A stretch of DNA of 64,000 nt, taken from the NCBI GenBank assembly GCA_977006965.1, contig OZ345372.1:2480001-2544000 (forward strand), given 5' to 3'. This DNA is from Phymatolithon calcareum. Lineage: Eukaryota; Rhodophyta; Florideophyceae; Hapalidiales. This document shows, piece after piece, positions 22,345 through 32,939 of this stretch (its first letter is position 1; each line of letters begins with the position of its first letter). The position numbers were made by a program, and so were the translations under genes. The notes beneath the pieces were generated by a model that worked only from the letters and a program-made list of their open reading frames with translations, searched no databases and was not told the DNA's origin.

Positions 22345-24060
22345 GTGAGTCGACTATTTGTCCGATCGGTACATGTTGAGAGAGGAGGTGTGCGAAAACG
22401 TGTTTCAGATGAATGACAAAATAGGCTCGTTCGAAAGCTTGATTAGTGTGCTCTGTGTACACGGAGTGTCTGCTTTTTCATTGAGAAACGTTTTCGTAAT
22501 CTTCAAAATGTAATTTTTGAAAACTTTAGGCCACATATTATGTCGTTTAGCCAGGAAATGGTTTGAGTTTAACTTTGGATCAAAGAAGATTTAGAGCCAC
22601 CGTGTGATCACTCAGCAGTATGATAATTGGATAAATGAAATTTTCGGGAAGCTTTCGGAGCGGGCTTGTCTGATCATCATACAGGAGTACATGTGTATCA
22701 TGATCGTCACAATCATAACGCAAACGAACAGTTATCATACTTGCAGGTCTAGGCTACTCTATAAATAGTCTAGAATGCTAAGGGAAAACGGAAGCAGTTG
22801 TGAAGAGTTAATAGTAGCACATTTTTGAAACAGTCCTAAAATGCACTAATGCGGAGAAGAGAGAGTAACTTTGGAGTTATGACAAGAGTAAAGTGTTCTG
22901 ATAGTGACGTTTGAAGGTCGCACACACCCTGTGCGCAGATTATGCCGGTAGAAACAACGAAAAGACATGAATTATGTTATGCTTTGGTCTGGACGAGACA
23001 AATCCACAAATCAATCTATCACGGTGATCAAAAACTGCTGCTTGGAGAAGTGAAGTTACAGATGAACTCGCTCATCAGAGTTTGTCCATCTGTCATTACA
23101 TCCTTGGCGATGGAGTCCCCGGAATAAAGTGAACGCTAACTTGGGTAATACCTCCAGTGCCTAGAGTCTCGTGTGTGAGGAAAACGTCGACGTCAGAGCT
23201 GCGCTAATGTTTTATGCGGAGTTGTCTCGCGTGAAAAGAACACAGCCGCGACCCATGCCCAATATTTATTCCAGCGCCGCACCCGTTATCATGATAAGCT
23301 AGTGCACTGGCCTCTCCGCGCTGGTCGTGCCGCTCGGCTATGTGGAGCGAGCATTGCACCTGCAAGAATGCGCTCCTAGACCACCATCAGTTGGCGGAAT
23401 ATGTATAGCACCAAGTCCTTCCGCTGCACACGGGTGTCAACAGACTTATGATTCAAATTCACTTCTGGAATATCCCCGGTTTTCTGGATATCACGTCGTC
23501 TCACATTGGACCTTTTATGAGGATTGACAGTATGACTGGGAGCGCTTCCAGAAACTAAGAAAATATTTTACGTTGAATGACACCTGTATAACTGCGCATT
23601 GCCATTCCGGATTCAGGCTCATTTTCACGATATCAGTGAATATCAGAACTTTCCAAAAGTATCATCGATTTTAATTGCCACTACATTCACGTTTGAACAC
23701 ACGCGTTGAACGCGCATTGCAAGAATATTTTTCATATCTTCGAAAATATCTGCTGCGCCGAATGTGTCCTTATGATAAGGAAATCAATGCAGTGCTGGCA
23801 GTTGTTATTCAGTGATATATCAGCAAAAACGAGATTATCAGTCCTCCAGTGTTTTTGGTTGATATGTATAGGTTATCGCATGAAACATAAGAGACCAGAC
23901 ATGATGCGGAATCGCGAGGGACGTCACAATGGCGTGATATTAGTCCCGAGGGACCGAAATTATGCCCCAGGAAGTACCGAATGGATTCGAATCATGGCCG
24001 GTCCCGAAAGTCTCAAGTGATAACCGGCTTATTAGCCCTATTATGAGGTACTAGACTTAC
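22345..24060. other. Intergenic, nothing recognised
   Basis: Only short, unrecognised frames were found on either strand. Confidence 0.45.
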
Positions 24061-24075
24061 CCTTTTCGTTTCGGC

Positions 24076-24300
24076 CGGCGGGGTAACATGGGATATGTCA
24101 CCTCGCGGGAATGAAATTTGGGGACAAATTTGGCCGCTTTTTTCCTCACCGGCAGACACGGAATATGTCACCTACCTGGGAGTTCTCGACTGGAAAGATT
24201 TTATATGTCGCCCGGCAGGAATTATATTTCGGGGAATAATTTGAACGCCCTTTGCTCCGGCAGGAGACATGGGATATGTCACCCGCCGGTCCAAAAGGCG
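24076..24300 (+). repeat. Degenerate tandem repeat with GGGATATGTCACC core
   Basis: The motif GACATGGGATATGTCACC and variants (GACACGGAATATGTCACC, TTATATGTCGCC) recur three to four times at about 60-80 bp spacing. Associated pieces are CGGCAGG and AATT-T-GGGGA. There is no coding potential. It is an old satellite-like or element-terminal array. Confidence 0.5.
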
Positions 24301-24843
24301 ATCAAATTATTCCCCAATGTGAAGACATTTCGGGCCATTCTAGATCCCTACTGGAGCTCTTCGGGACATAATCGGCCCAGCAAGCCTTCAAAACCGGATG
24401 ATAATTAATATCATTATTTAACGAACTCGTTGGAAATGCGTTATTAGTGAGTGTCGTGAAAGCACTCTGGAGGGCACCCACGCTCATTAAAGTCGTCTGT
24501 GCATGATCTTTTATTGAGAAAAGAGCGCCCGTGAAGACGGTTGATGTCCTCACTATTGTTTTGTGTCTTGTTTGTGTTGTCTGTACGGAGTGTTGTGTGC
24601 TGGGTTGTGTGTTTGTTGTTTGTTTAAGAGATGCGATGTCCAGAGGAGTGCGCATACTCGTATCAGAATGGACGTGTGAGGGCATTACAATTGATAAAAT
24701 ATCACTGTTTGAGGAACGATATCTGTCGGTCCAAAAAACCAGATGGAAAAGCCAGGAAAAGCAGAAAAGTCTTCTTGACCTTGCTTTTACTTATCCTTCC
24801 GAGTCTGCTATTCAGGACCCAGCAGGTACTTTAAGTAGCGTTT

Positions 24844-24881
24844 TGGAGAGCTACAGAACTCTGGAGAGCTACAGAACTCTG
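24844..24881 (+). repeat. 19-bp direct tandem duplication
   Basis: TGGAGAGCTACAGAACTCT occurs twice in immediate succession, just upstream of the pogo-type MITE. Confidence 0.7.
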
Positions 24882-24901
24882 GGAGCTGCTGAACTAGACT
24901 A

Positions 24902-25392
24902 CTGTCGATTCTCGATTTTTGCATAGGCAATGCGATCTGCCCTGAAATTCAAAAATAGGGGTCATTCAAGTATCGAAACTCGTATCACAGCGAAATGAAA
25001 AAACATTTCAAGATTACAACATGGATACATGTCAACTTTGAAGAAGCTCTACTGTATCACATCGAGAGTCCAGCCGATATTTGTAGTCTGAACAACGTCA
25101 TTGAGTATTTCTCGGCTGCGTTGCACATCGCAATTGCTCGCGTACTCCAAGCTTACCAAAGGACTTCTCTCAAAGAAAATCCCCAATGGTTGACGCCGAA
25201 CACAGGAAGCTTAAAAATAATCAAAGAATTGCCTTTCTGTTTGAAGCCCTCTGTTCAGATATTCTATTTTCGAATATTCAGTGCTTCTTTACTTTTTAAA
25301 TTTTAATTCGAAACCGGCTCGGGACAAGAATTCTGTATTCAAAAAGTCGAGGATATTCAAAAGAAAGAGATTCAAAAATCGAGGATCGACTG
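24902..25392. mobile_element. Pogo/Tigger-type MITE (491 bp)
   Basis: The left end reads CTGTCGATTCTCGATTTTTG and the inverted right end reads CAGTCGATCCTCGATTTTTG, with two mismatches over 20 bp. Both ends are directly flanked by TA (24900-24901 and 25393-25394), the target duplicated by Tc1/mariner-pogo elements. CAGT-type termini with a CTCGATTTT block are characteristic of pogo-like elements. The single frame inside (24995-25306) is not recognised as a transposase, so the copy is non-autonomous. Confidence 0.65.
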
Positions 25393-25605
25393 TACGTAAA
25401 TCGTACGTTCTTAACCTAAACGTAAACTCGAGAGATATAGTACCAGAAAAGGGCGTGTAGGTGTACGCCTGCATGTTCAGAGCGCCTTGGCTCCCATGTT
25501 GAGAAAATTTTCCTGTGCCGTAATGATGAAGTCCATGACAATATCAACAGTTGCACCAAGGCGCAGCATCTCATTGATGCTTATTCCTAGACAACAGTCT
25601 GTCCG

Positions 25606-25653
25606 ATGAGAAGCTTACATTCAATCCTATAGGATTGAATGTAAGCTTCTCAT
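25606..25653. repeat. Perfect 48-bp palindrome
   Basis: Each 24-base half starts ATGAGAAGCTTACATTCAAT and the centre is CCTATAGG. The sequence equals its own reverse complement over 48 bases with no loop. Both DNA cruciform and RNA hairpin forms are possible. Confidence 0.95.
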
Positions 25654-26044
25654 AGTTAAATGGTCGCCCAATGTGGAACGATTTGATATACAGGAGAATG
25701 CAGTAAATTGCGTAATTTCGATATTTCGAAAAAAATAATACAGGCCCGGTCTATACAGACTTTTTCGTGCCCGTGCTGTGCCCGTTTTGCTTCAATGTTG
25801 AATACGATTGGCTGAAATTTAGTGTAAGAAGGAGCTCTGGATGCAAAAAGGGGGAGCAAAAGTGTAACCTCCTGGGCCGGTCGAAGGAGGTTCTTTGCCC
25901 GTGCCCGCTCATCATACGGGCAAATGGCGCCAAAGTGTGGCCTTATACCTGCTGCCAAAAGCATAAGAGTATTGACAACCCCTTGAATACCCCTTTCCAA
26001 ACGTGATAGCCTACCACCACCTCAGTCGCTGCGCGGGAGCATGT

Positions 26045-27173
26045 ATGCAAGCAATGAGCGGGGATTTGAAATGGCACCTCGCACTCCTCGGCACGCGCCT
26101 CGTTCTGCTCTTCGAGCTATCTGAGAGAAGTATGTTGAAAGGCACTACATGTACGATGAAAATGCGCCGCGCATCGAGAAGAGGGCACCGGAAATCATTT
26201 GTTTTCATCACTGGAGGACTCAATGACGCGGAATTCAAGCGATGTTTCAGGATGGAAAGGCATGTCTTTTTTAAACTTCTTCCCCTCGTTCGCCATCGTT
26301 TGGCTCGGAACGCAGTAAAAGCGAAGTGCTCAAGTGGCGGTGTGATAGAGCCAGCAGTTCGGCTTGCAGTAACTCTACGTTTGCTGGCGGGCGGTTCGTA
26401 CCTTGACCAGATGTTGGCGTTCAACCTTGGACGATCGACGGTGTTTGAAATCTTTCATGCCACTGTTCCCGCGCTTTTGAGCGCTATTCCGATGCCGGGT
26501 ATTCCTCTGAACGATACGAACGCTCTAAACCGGCTCGCCCGAGAATTCTCTGCCTCCAGAGAAGTCCCAAGCCCACTGTTTGGTTGCATTGGAGCGTTGG
26601 ACGGAATAGCAATTACTATTACGAAGCCGCCAGATGAGTACGTTCCCCGAAAAAAGTTTGCCGCAAATGCATGTATGACTTGCCAGTGCAAGCTGTAGTG
26701 GACGCACGGTACAGGTTTTTATACATGTCCTGTACGTGTGTGGGCAGCACACACGACTCGGTGGCATTTGATGTATCCTCTCTAGCACGCCGGCTTAGGG
26801 AAGACGGGTTGCCTGCGGGATACTACATTGCAGCAGATGCAGCATATCAATGCGTGCTCGGCATACTAACTCCATGGACTACAAGCTCGCTGAGGGATCC
26901 AGAGGACGGCATCTACAGAGATGCATTCAACTAATTTCATAGCTCACAACGCATACATGTCGAACAGGCCTTCGGCATGCTGGTCCGAAAGTGGATAATC
27001 TACCCATACTCTCCGTCTGCATGCGGTTACAAAACTTCTGTATTGATAATCACGACGGTCAAAGGGACTTCACATTTGCAACGCCGCGGCATGAGCGGCT
27101 TGCGGACGATGCTTTAAAATTTGGTGGAGCTGTGCAACAGCATTGCGTGAAGAAAATGAAGAATCAAGTATGA
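26045..27173 (+). pseudogene. Harbinger transposase (HARBI1-like), frameshifted
   Basis: The first frame contains a helical N-terminal region and the first catalytic motif, LFGCIGALDGIAITI. At about 26670 reading must change frame to continue with MYDLPVQAVVDARYRFLYM, GSTHDSVAF and GYYIAADAAY, which carries the second catalytic Asp. A stop follows, and a third frame gives HVEQAFGMLVRKW with the catalytic Glu. A last frame gives LQNFCIDNHDGQRDFTF. All DDE residues remain recognisable, but at least two frameshifts separate them, so this copy cannot make one protein unless unseen introns account for the shifts. Confidence 0.75.
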
Positions 27174-27417
27174 GGAGCCAACGTCGTGATTTGGAGATGA
27201 GTGAACTTCGAACGAGGCTGACTCAGAGTCTAAAGGTACGAGGCATAACACGTCCACCCCATATATGAATCTTGAAATGTTTACTGAGTACCTGCAGGGT
27301 AAATTAGAGAGCTACACTGGTCTTGAACTTGCTTCATCTTTTCTTCAAATAGGCGCAGCGTCGTCTGTGCCATGTTGTTGCTTCCTGCTAGTGACATTAC
27401 CTTTGCATGCTGTTCGG

Positions 27418-29136
27418 TTAAAGAAGAAAGCGTACTAGTGCTTCCAGGCTCCGGTCCTGGACGCTGTGGCTCTCTCTAGTAGTAGACGGGTCTGTAGCTG
27501 GGAATTTTACCTGCTGTTGTCCGCCTTGAAGCGTGGAGAGAAGGGCATCAGTGAGAGAACCCAGTTTCGCTGTTCTATCAAGCTCAGCTTGTACAAGCAG
27601 ATCGTGCGTCTTGCGCTTTTTTCGCGCAGATCCCCCGCGCTCTGTGACATCATCCCTGTTTTCGTCATCATCGTAGCCTGCTCCACCTGGCGCCAGCTTG
27701 CACGCGAAATTCAATAGCTCTACGTCTTCGTCCACAGGGCCACACCGGAGGGCATAAAACATCACGCATGTACATCGGCCTTCGCAAGCCATCGCAGTCG
27801 AGCCAGGAGCACGTGGCACTAACATGTGAAAGTTTGAACCTTCCGCGTCGTTCTGACCGGATTGGCACCAGCGCTCATAAGCTCTGGTGAATAATGAGCG
27901 CACGTTAAAGAATCGGTCCTTCATCCAAGATCCCGGCCGATGTGTCGCTGGTGCCGCATTGACGTAAATCTCCGACAATTCATCGTCATCAGCGATATTA
28001 CTTGCAAGGGAAAAGGAGAGAGACGTCGAAGAGTCATTAAAAAGTGGAGCAACAATGTTTGCCCAAAAGATATCTCGGCTATCCCGGCGCTGCAGCTGCC
28101 CAAGGGAGAGATCTTGACCAGAGACAATCATCGCTGCTCGTGCTTCTTCTCGCTCCCTTAGTATAGCCATCAGACGGGCGAACTCCTGAACACTCATGGC
28201 CGGGGCTCTCTTATTACTTGCGTTTGCTTGTCTACCTTTCGAAGCGGACTCGTGCCGCTTCAGGGTTTCAATCCCCGGGGAGAGAAGCAATTGAAGTGAT
28301 TGATTTTCTGGGCGGCGCCAAAAGTCGTCGTACTTTTCGCCAAACACAGAGTCCCAATTCTCATCCCCAGATTCAACAGCAACCTGTGCTGCAAGCAAAA
28401 GACCACACGCAATTGTGTTCTTGACACCATGTTGCTTCACTTTGAACATCTTTGCCAGATCGCGCAGAACATTTTTAGTGGTGTGCATGAGAAATGTGTA
28501 AGCCGAATGGCGCGGCGATGGCTTCTCGAAAAGTAAGGGCTGTGGCTTGTAGTTCTTGCTCCACGGGTTGCTTTCTGCTACGACTATCCCGCTGCCTCGA
28601 GAATCGTCGCTTGAGTTACATATGGTTTCCGTATTTGTATCCTCATGTGAATACGCGGCGTCGCGAACAACGTCCAGTAGGCCGCCCTCAATCGCTTGAT
28701 CCGCTTCTTCATCAGCAGTATGAGTACAAATGCCACCGGAAACATCAGCCTGAAGACCACCACAATTTATACGACGCACTTGGGCATCAATAACACGAAT
28801 GCGTGCAGTATCGGAAACACCGGCCTCTGTACCGATACCATTCGCGCAATTCACTGCCACATCAGCAGAACCGGTACGTTCGGCATCGACAACACCAGCC
28901 GATAAAGCACCACACTTCGCGCGACGGACATGTCCATCAGGAGCACCAGGGGGATCTCTATCGAGAACACCAGCCGGAAGACCACCATCACTGTCGGGAT
29001 TGATTTGCTCATTGACAGAATCAGGGCGATTGACATCTGCAGCATCCCCGATACCGCCGTCGACTTGATTCGATAGCGGTCTATCACCGACAGCATGTGA
29101 ACTGTGGATGACATGCCTGCGCGTGGTGCTGCCCAT
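27418..29136 (-). CDS. 572-residue accessory protein of Harbinger element
   Basis: An uninterrupted ATG-started frame occupying the right half of the Harbinger element and converging on the broken transposase. The N-terminal ~150 residues consist of about five imperfect repeats of roughly 26 residues, with GGL-AGV-D as the recurring core (DGGLPAGVLD, CGALSAGVVD, GIGTEAGVSD, CGGLQADVSG). The middle is helical and charged (DIFWANIVAPLFNDSS, then WMKDRFFNVRSLFTRAYERW). There is a Cys cluster around GRCTCVMFYALRCG and a basic nuclear-localisation-like RKKRKTHD near residue 500. By position it should be the DNA-binding partner of the transposase, but no Myb/SANT domain is obvious to me, so function is inferred only from context. 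Confidence 0.65.
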   Translation of the reverse strand: MGSTTRRHVIHSSHAVGDRPLSNQVDGGIGDAADVNRPDSVNEQINPDSDGGLPAGVLDRDPPGAPDGHVRRAKCGALSAGVVDAERTGSADVAVNCANGIGTEAGVSDTARIRVIDAQVRRINCGGLQADVSGGICTHTADEEADQAIEGGLLDVVRDAAYSHEDTNTETICNSSDDSRGSGIVVAESNPWSKNYKPQPLLFEKPSPRHSAYTFLMHTTKNVLRDLAKMFKVKQHGVKNTIACGLLLAAQVAVESGDENWDSVFGEKYDDFWRRPENQSLQLLLSPGIETLKRHESASKGRQANASNKRAPAMSVQEFARLMAILREREEARAAMIVSGQDLSLGQLQRRDSRDIFWANIVAPLFNDSSTSLSFSLASNIADDDELSEIYVNAAPATHRPGSWMKDRFFNVRSLFTRAYERWCQSGQNDAEGSNFHMLVPRAPGSTAMACEGRCTCVMFYALRCGPVDEDVELLNFACKLAPGGAGYDDDENRDDVTERGGSARKKRKTHDLLVQAELDRTAKLGSLTDALLSTLQGGQQQVKFPATDPSTTRESHSVQDRSLEALVRFLL

Positions 29137-29437
29137 CTCGTAGCGTCCATTTCGCGAGGAGTGTACGACAGGCGGCGTCGCTAGTGGACGTACATGTTTG
29201 TGGTGTTGCCGGATGTATTGTACTACTCATGAGTACGAGGCTAGCTTCAAGTTAATACTGTAACGTTTCAGCAGCGATTGCGTACAGCAATGACAGACTG
29301 TCTCCGAACGAAAAATTCTCCCGTTCGGCGTATGGACAGCCACAGCATTTTGCCCAATTTGCTTCAATTTACTGTAATAAATTGAAGCAAAACGGGCACA
29401 GCACGGGCACGAAAAAGTCTGTATAGACCGAGCCACA

Positions 29438-30418
29438 GTCTAAGAACCAACCAATCCACCCAAAATATGTGACCAATAATGTAGCCTAGCTGCGATTTCC
29501 AAAGTGACCCTCCATATGATGCGACACAAGGGATCTTTCAATTGTTTCTCCCAGATCTGAACGTGTCGTAGTAATTATGATTTCTTTTCGTGTGTTACGG
29601 AAAAAAACGGCTGCTGAGAAAAACGCCAAGCGAAACTTTCGGCATTGACAATTGGCAAGAAACAGCGGAAAAAGGTTTCGCTTTCCTGTTTTTGTAGAGC
29701 CATAACTTTGCATAAAGAGAATCGCAATGCATTCGGTCTTCGCGAAACTTTACTCTCTAGTCTTGGAACTACAAAGTTTCGCAAACAAAATTCTAAAATG
29801 TGCGCTCCTTGCTGGTGAAAGTTGCAAGCGAAAGTCGAAAGTTTCGATATCTGGAGGAAAGTTTCGGCAGGAATGCGTTGGGCTTTCTTGAATTTTTTCA
29901 TACGTTTCGAAAGAACTCATTGAGGACTACCAAGTTTTGCGAGAAAATGATTAAAATGATAAGTTTTTCAATTAAATATGTCCAATTGAAGTTCGGTGCT
30001 CGCCGAAAGTTTCGATTCCGGCACATGTCGTGCCACGTGTTCGTTTTTTGCCAAGCGAAACTTTCGCTTGGCAAAATTTTGTTCTGTAACTTACTGTTTC
30101 ATATAGTTGTGCCGTATGTGAGAAGCCGAAAAACAATTGAAAAACTATATATTATGCATCATAGTGAATGATACTTTGATAGATAATTATAGATGTCCTA
30201 TTGGTCACATGTTTCTTCTGCTTGGGGATTTATTACTTCCCAGAATATGCAAGGTTTCGCCGAAATATCGCAATTACGCAATTTCCTGCATACTCTAGAA
30301 AATCGAGGATTTTCCAAAAGTGAATTCGAGTCATAAGTCTAACGACGCACGCGTAGATTGTTGAGGATACACATCCTTCATATACACTTTACATAATATG
30401 TCCACACACGTTCCTGAT
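29438..30418. other. Non-coding, rich in AAAGTTTCG motifs
   Basis: Frames here reach 123 codons but are low-complexity and unrecognised. The visible structure is the AAAGTTTCG/CGAAACTTT motif field described separately. Confidence 0.5.
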
Positions 30419-31085
30419 CAGGGGGTGCGGGAAATATCGAAAAAACACAAAAGCTCTGGAACAAGCATATTATAGATCAAAACTAAAAACACGTGTAAAG
30501 TGTGTAATGTACCCAGGCTGTTGTGGGACATCTGTTACGGAAAGGGATGCACAAAAAGCCCGCTATGACAGATTGCTGATGCACAGACACGTTGAACGTT
30601 TCGTAACTCTCTACTCTTCTTGTGATATTCGGCGGGCCCTCAACACTAAAAAACTTTCGAAAGTTTTGCCTCTCGTTGTTTTAAGGTAGAGTTCGAGGGG
30701 CAAAAGTTCGACCGCCATTAGGATAAACTTATAGTTGTGCAGCACAATTAGTAGGTCTTACTATGCTGCGCATGGACTTGAAAAAGAAACGCTAAAATTC
30801 GGGCATGATATGGGCAAAAGTAGTGGTCCAATTTGCGAAACTTTTGCCGAAAGTGCGAAATTTCGCACTTTCGACAGTAACTTTCGGCAACTTTTTTCAA
30901 GATTTTGGTAAACTATTTAAGAAATATGGTTAAGTTCAATCTCTGGTATCAGGTTTTGGCCTAAAAAGCGAAATCAAGCGATTTTAACGATTAACTTTCG
31001 CCTGACAAAGATTCTCAATGACTGTATTAGAAAATTTAGCTAGGCATAAGTTTCGCGAAAGTTTCGCAAAAGTTTCGGGGCAGTA
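29625..31085. repeat. Field of GAAAGTTTCG / CGAAACTTTC motifs
   Basis: The core AAAGTTTCG or its complement recurs more than a dozen times in both orientations with irregular spacing. Examples are CGAAAGTTTCG near 30005, CCAAGCGAAACTTTCGCTTGG around 30053, ACTTTCGAAAGT near 30655, and three copies in tandem at 31048-31078. Many copies are self-complementary or sit in inverted pairs. No coding potential. Confidence 0.75.
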
Positions 31086-31278
31086 AATCGAGTTACGGAA
31101 CTCAGGGCACGTAATATTGAAGCATACTGATTACCCAGCAAGGCCTACTTACAAATGCATCTTTTCGAAAATGTAACAAAATATATGATCTCAAGTAGCT
31201 CCAAATCTATATTCAGAGACTAATCTTTTGAGGAGAGGTTCACACACTTATGCAGATATCGAAATTTCCCGCATCCCC
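30422..31278. mobile_element. Harbinger-type MITE related to element at 6061-9792
   Basis: The ends are inverted: GGGGTGCGGGAAATATCGA at 30422 and GGGGATGCGGGAAATTTCGA read inward from 31278. CAG flanks both sides (30419-30421 and 31279-31281). The termini match those of the autonomous-looking element at 6061-9792 (GGGGGTGCGGGAAA). The 857-bp interior encodes no transposase. It is probably mobilised in trans by the larger element's enzyme, inferred from end sequence. Confidence 0.65.
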
Positions 31279-31987
31279 CAGGGACACACATCGTTAGCCT
31301 AGTCGTCCTATCATATTGTCTCAACATAGATCGGAGGGGCTATGGAACGGCGGAAAGTACAGTCCAATATGTGTAACCGTAAACTTTGTAACTGAAAAAA
31401 ATGTAAAACAGCAATCGGACTGCCTTTCCCGACCAAAAAAGCACTTAAAAATAAACAAATTTATGGGAACCTGCAAAGTCGCCATCTGTAAATCTCTCAA
31501 CTGAGGGCATTTATTTTTCACTTATTTTTTGACTGTACTTTTAGTATAACAGGTTCACATTGCCTTCACATAACGTTACACGTTTTCGATCCTGCTCAGC
31601 ATCTCAGAACCCATTCGACTTTTTCCGCCACTGAAATGCGCAAACCAGTAAACTACTGTCAATTCTCGTTAATTGGATCTTCGAATTTAGAGAATACAAG
31701 AGGCACCCACGAATACAGTATCCGCAAAAATTTATCTAAATTTTGAGATTCTTAGAACAGTCGATATCTGAATATCGTCAATGCCTGAGCCTAAGTGCAC
31801 GCACGAAATTTGTAATCTTTTTTGAGTCAGTTTCACGGAGCATATTCGACTCGTGGGCGCTTTGCGGAGCAGCGAACAAGGTTGCTCAATTCTAACATTG
31901 GTTTCTGGGCCGAGCACCCAACAATCCTTCAACGAGCGCCTAGGCGCATATGACAGCCAAATTGCCGGGCATGGGGCATATGTAAGC

Positions 31988-32573
31988 CTTGTTTTTGTAG
32001 ACGCGAGAAAACACGAGCTGCTTTCACGTAACTAACGAAAGTAAATGTGAGCTTGGACCGGTAAATATTTAATAGTTCATCTAAAATTGAGCATTTTCAG
32101 CGCTCATATCACTTTCATTAAAACTCAATTCTATTGGCCAGATGATCTTCCAAACCCGGTCAAACTTCAACTTATAAAACCTGATGCGTGAAAAATAAGT
32201 TGGAAGCTTAAATTCGATTGTTTATTTTGATGTGATGAGGATTTTATAAGTTGTAAATCACTACATTATTCCTCGGTGAGGAGAGAAATATAAGATCGAT
32301 TTTCTCAAGAATTTGAAAAGGGGAAGAGGAAAAAATAAGTTTTTTCTCACTTAATTTTTGTGCAGAGGTAAGAACTAAATAAGTTAGATTTTTCTAATAT
32401 TTTGAAAACGTGAACAGAAAACGACAACAATCTGGGCATGGACCGCTTTACCATCGTTTCTGTTCGTGGTGGTCCAGTGAAAGAGTCATTTTTGTACTTT
32501 ATGTGGGAGCTTCCATTGGCAACAAACTTGTACTTTTCAAAACGGCGTGTTTTCTCGCGTCTACAAAAACAAG
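31988..32573. repeat. 28-bp inverted repeat pair
   Basis: CTTGTTTTTGTAGACGCGAG and the following eight bases at 31988-32015 are repeated perfectly in inverse orientation at 32546-32573, enclosing 530 bp. They may be the ends of a small nested element; no flanking duplication was seen. Confidence 0.8.
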
Positions 32574-32579
32574 TCGTAT

Positions 32580-32739
32580 GTGTACCGTAAGCCGGGATAA
32601 CAAATGTGTAAAACGTGCTCGTACCTGGTCCTCGTGGGTACAATAGTCCCTCGGGCTCCGCCCTCGGGTCCTATTGTACCCACTCGGGCCTGGTACTCTT
32701 ACGTTTTACTTTCATTTGTTATCCCGGCTTACGGTACAC
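32580..32739. repeat. 160-bp near-perfect hairpin
   Basis: The left arm begins GTGTACCGTAAGCCGGGATA and the right arm ends with its complement TATCCCGGCTTACGGTACAC. The arms stay complementary, with small mismatches and indels in the middle, up to a 5-bp loop CTCCG between CCCTCGGG and CCCTCGGG near 32654. It starts seven bases after the 28-bp inverted repeat. Confidence 0.9.
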
Positions 32740-32939
32740 ATCTCCTTAATGTCGCCTACACTTCCGGCTTTCGGCCGTACACGTGGAACATTTGAGTTAT
32801 CATACAAGTTCAAATATAGAATATCCTTGCTATTTGGATATCCAACCTTTCGAAATTGGACATCCAGATATCAAGGATTGACTGTACCACTCTATTGCCA
32901 AGAAGAAGCGCATTGGCCGCCGACTTGTCCACTTGCTGT

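Larger units (their letters stand above)
25743..29434. mobile_element. PIF/Harbinger element with 54-bp TIRs
   Basis: The terminal inverted repeats at 25743-25796 and 29381-29434 match over 54 bp with one visible mismatch, and start GGCYCGGTCTATACAGACTT. They are flanked by ACA at 25740-25742 and 29435-29437, a 3-bp target-site duplication. GG-C-rich termini and 3-bp duplications are Harbinger hallmarks. Inside are a broken transposase on the plus strand and an intact 572-codon ORF on the minus strand, converging. Just inside the right TIR (29361-29388) is a second local inverted repeat, GCTTCAATTTA with its complement. Confidence 0.85.
31657..32884. mobile_element. Possible pogo-type element with nested hairpins
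   Basis: The left end, CTGTCAATTCTCGTTAATTG, and the inverted right end, CAGTCAATCCTTGATATCTG, are similar at the terminus and both abut TA (31655-31656, 32885-32886). The right end then continues with a typical pogo-like subterminal sequence. Internal similarity of the arms is weak, so these could also be ends of two different elements. No transposase is encoded within. Confidence 0.4.

Noticed and set aside
24076-24300. CRISPR-like array
   Set aside because: Repeats are degenerate with unequal spacing, and the surroundings are clearly eukaryotic.
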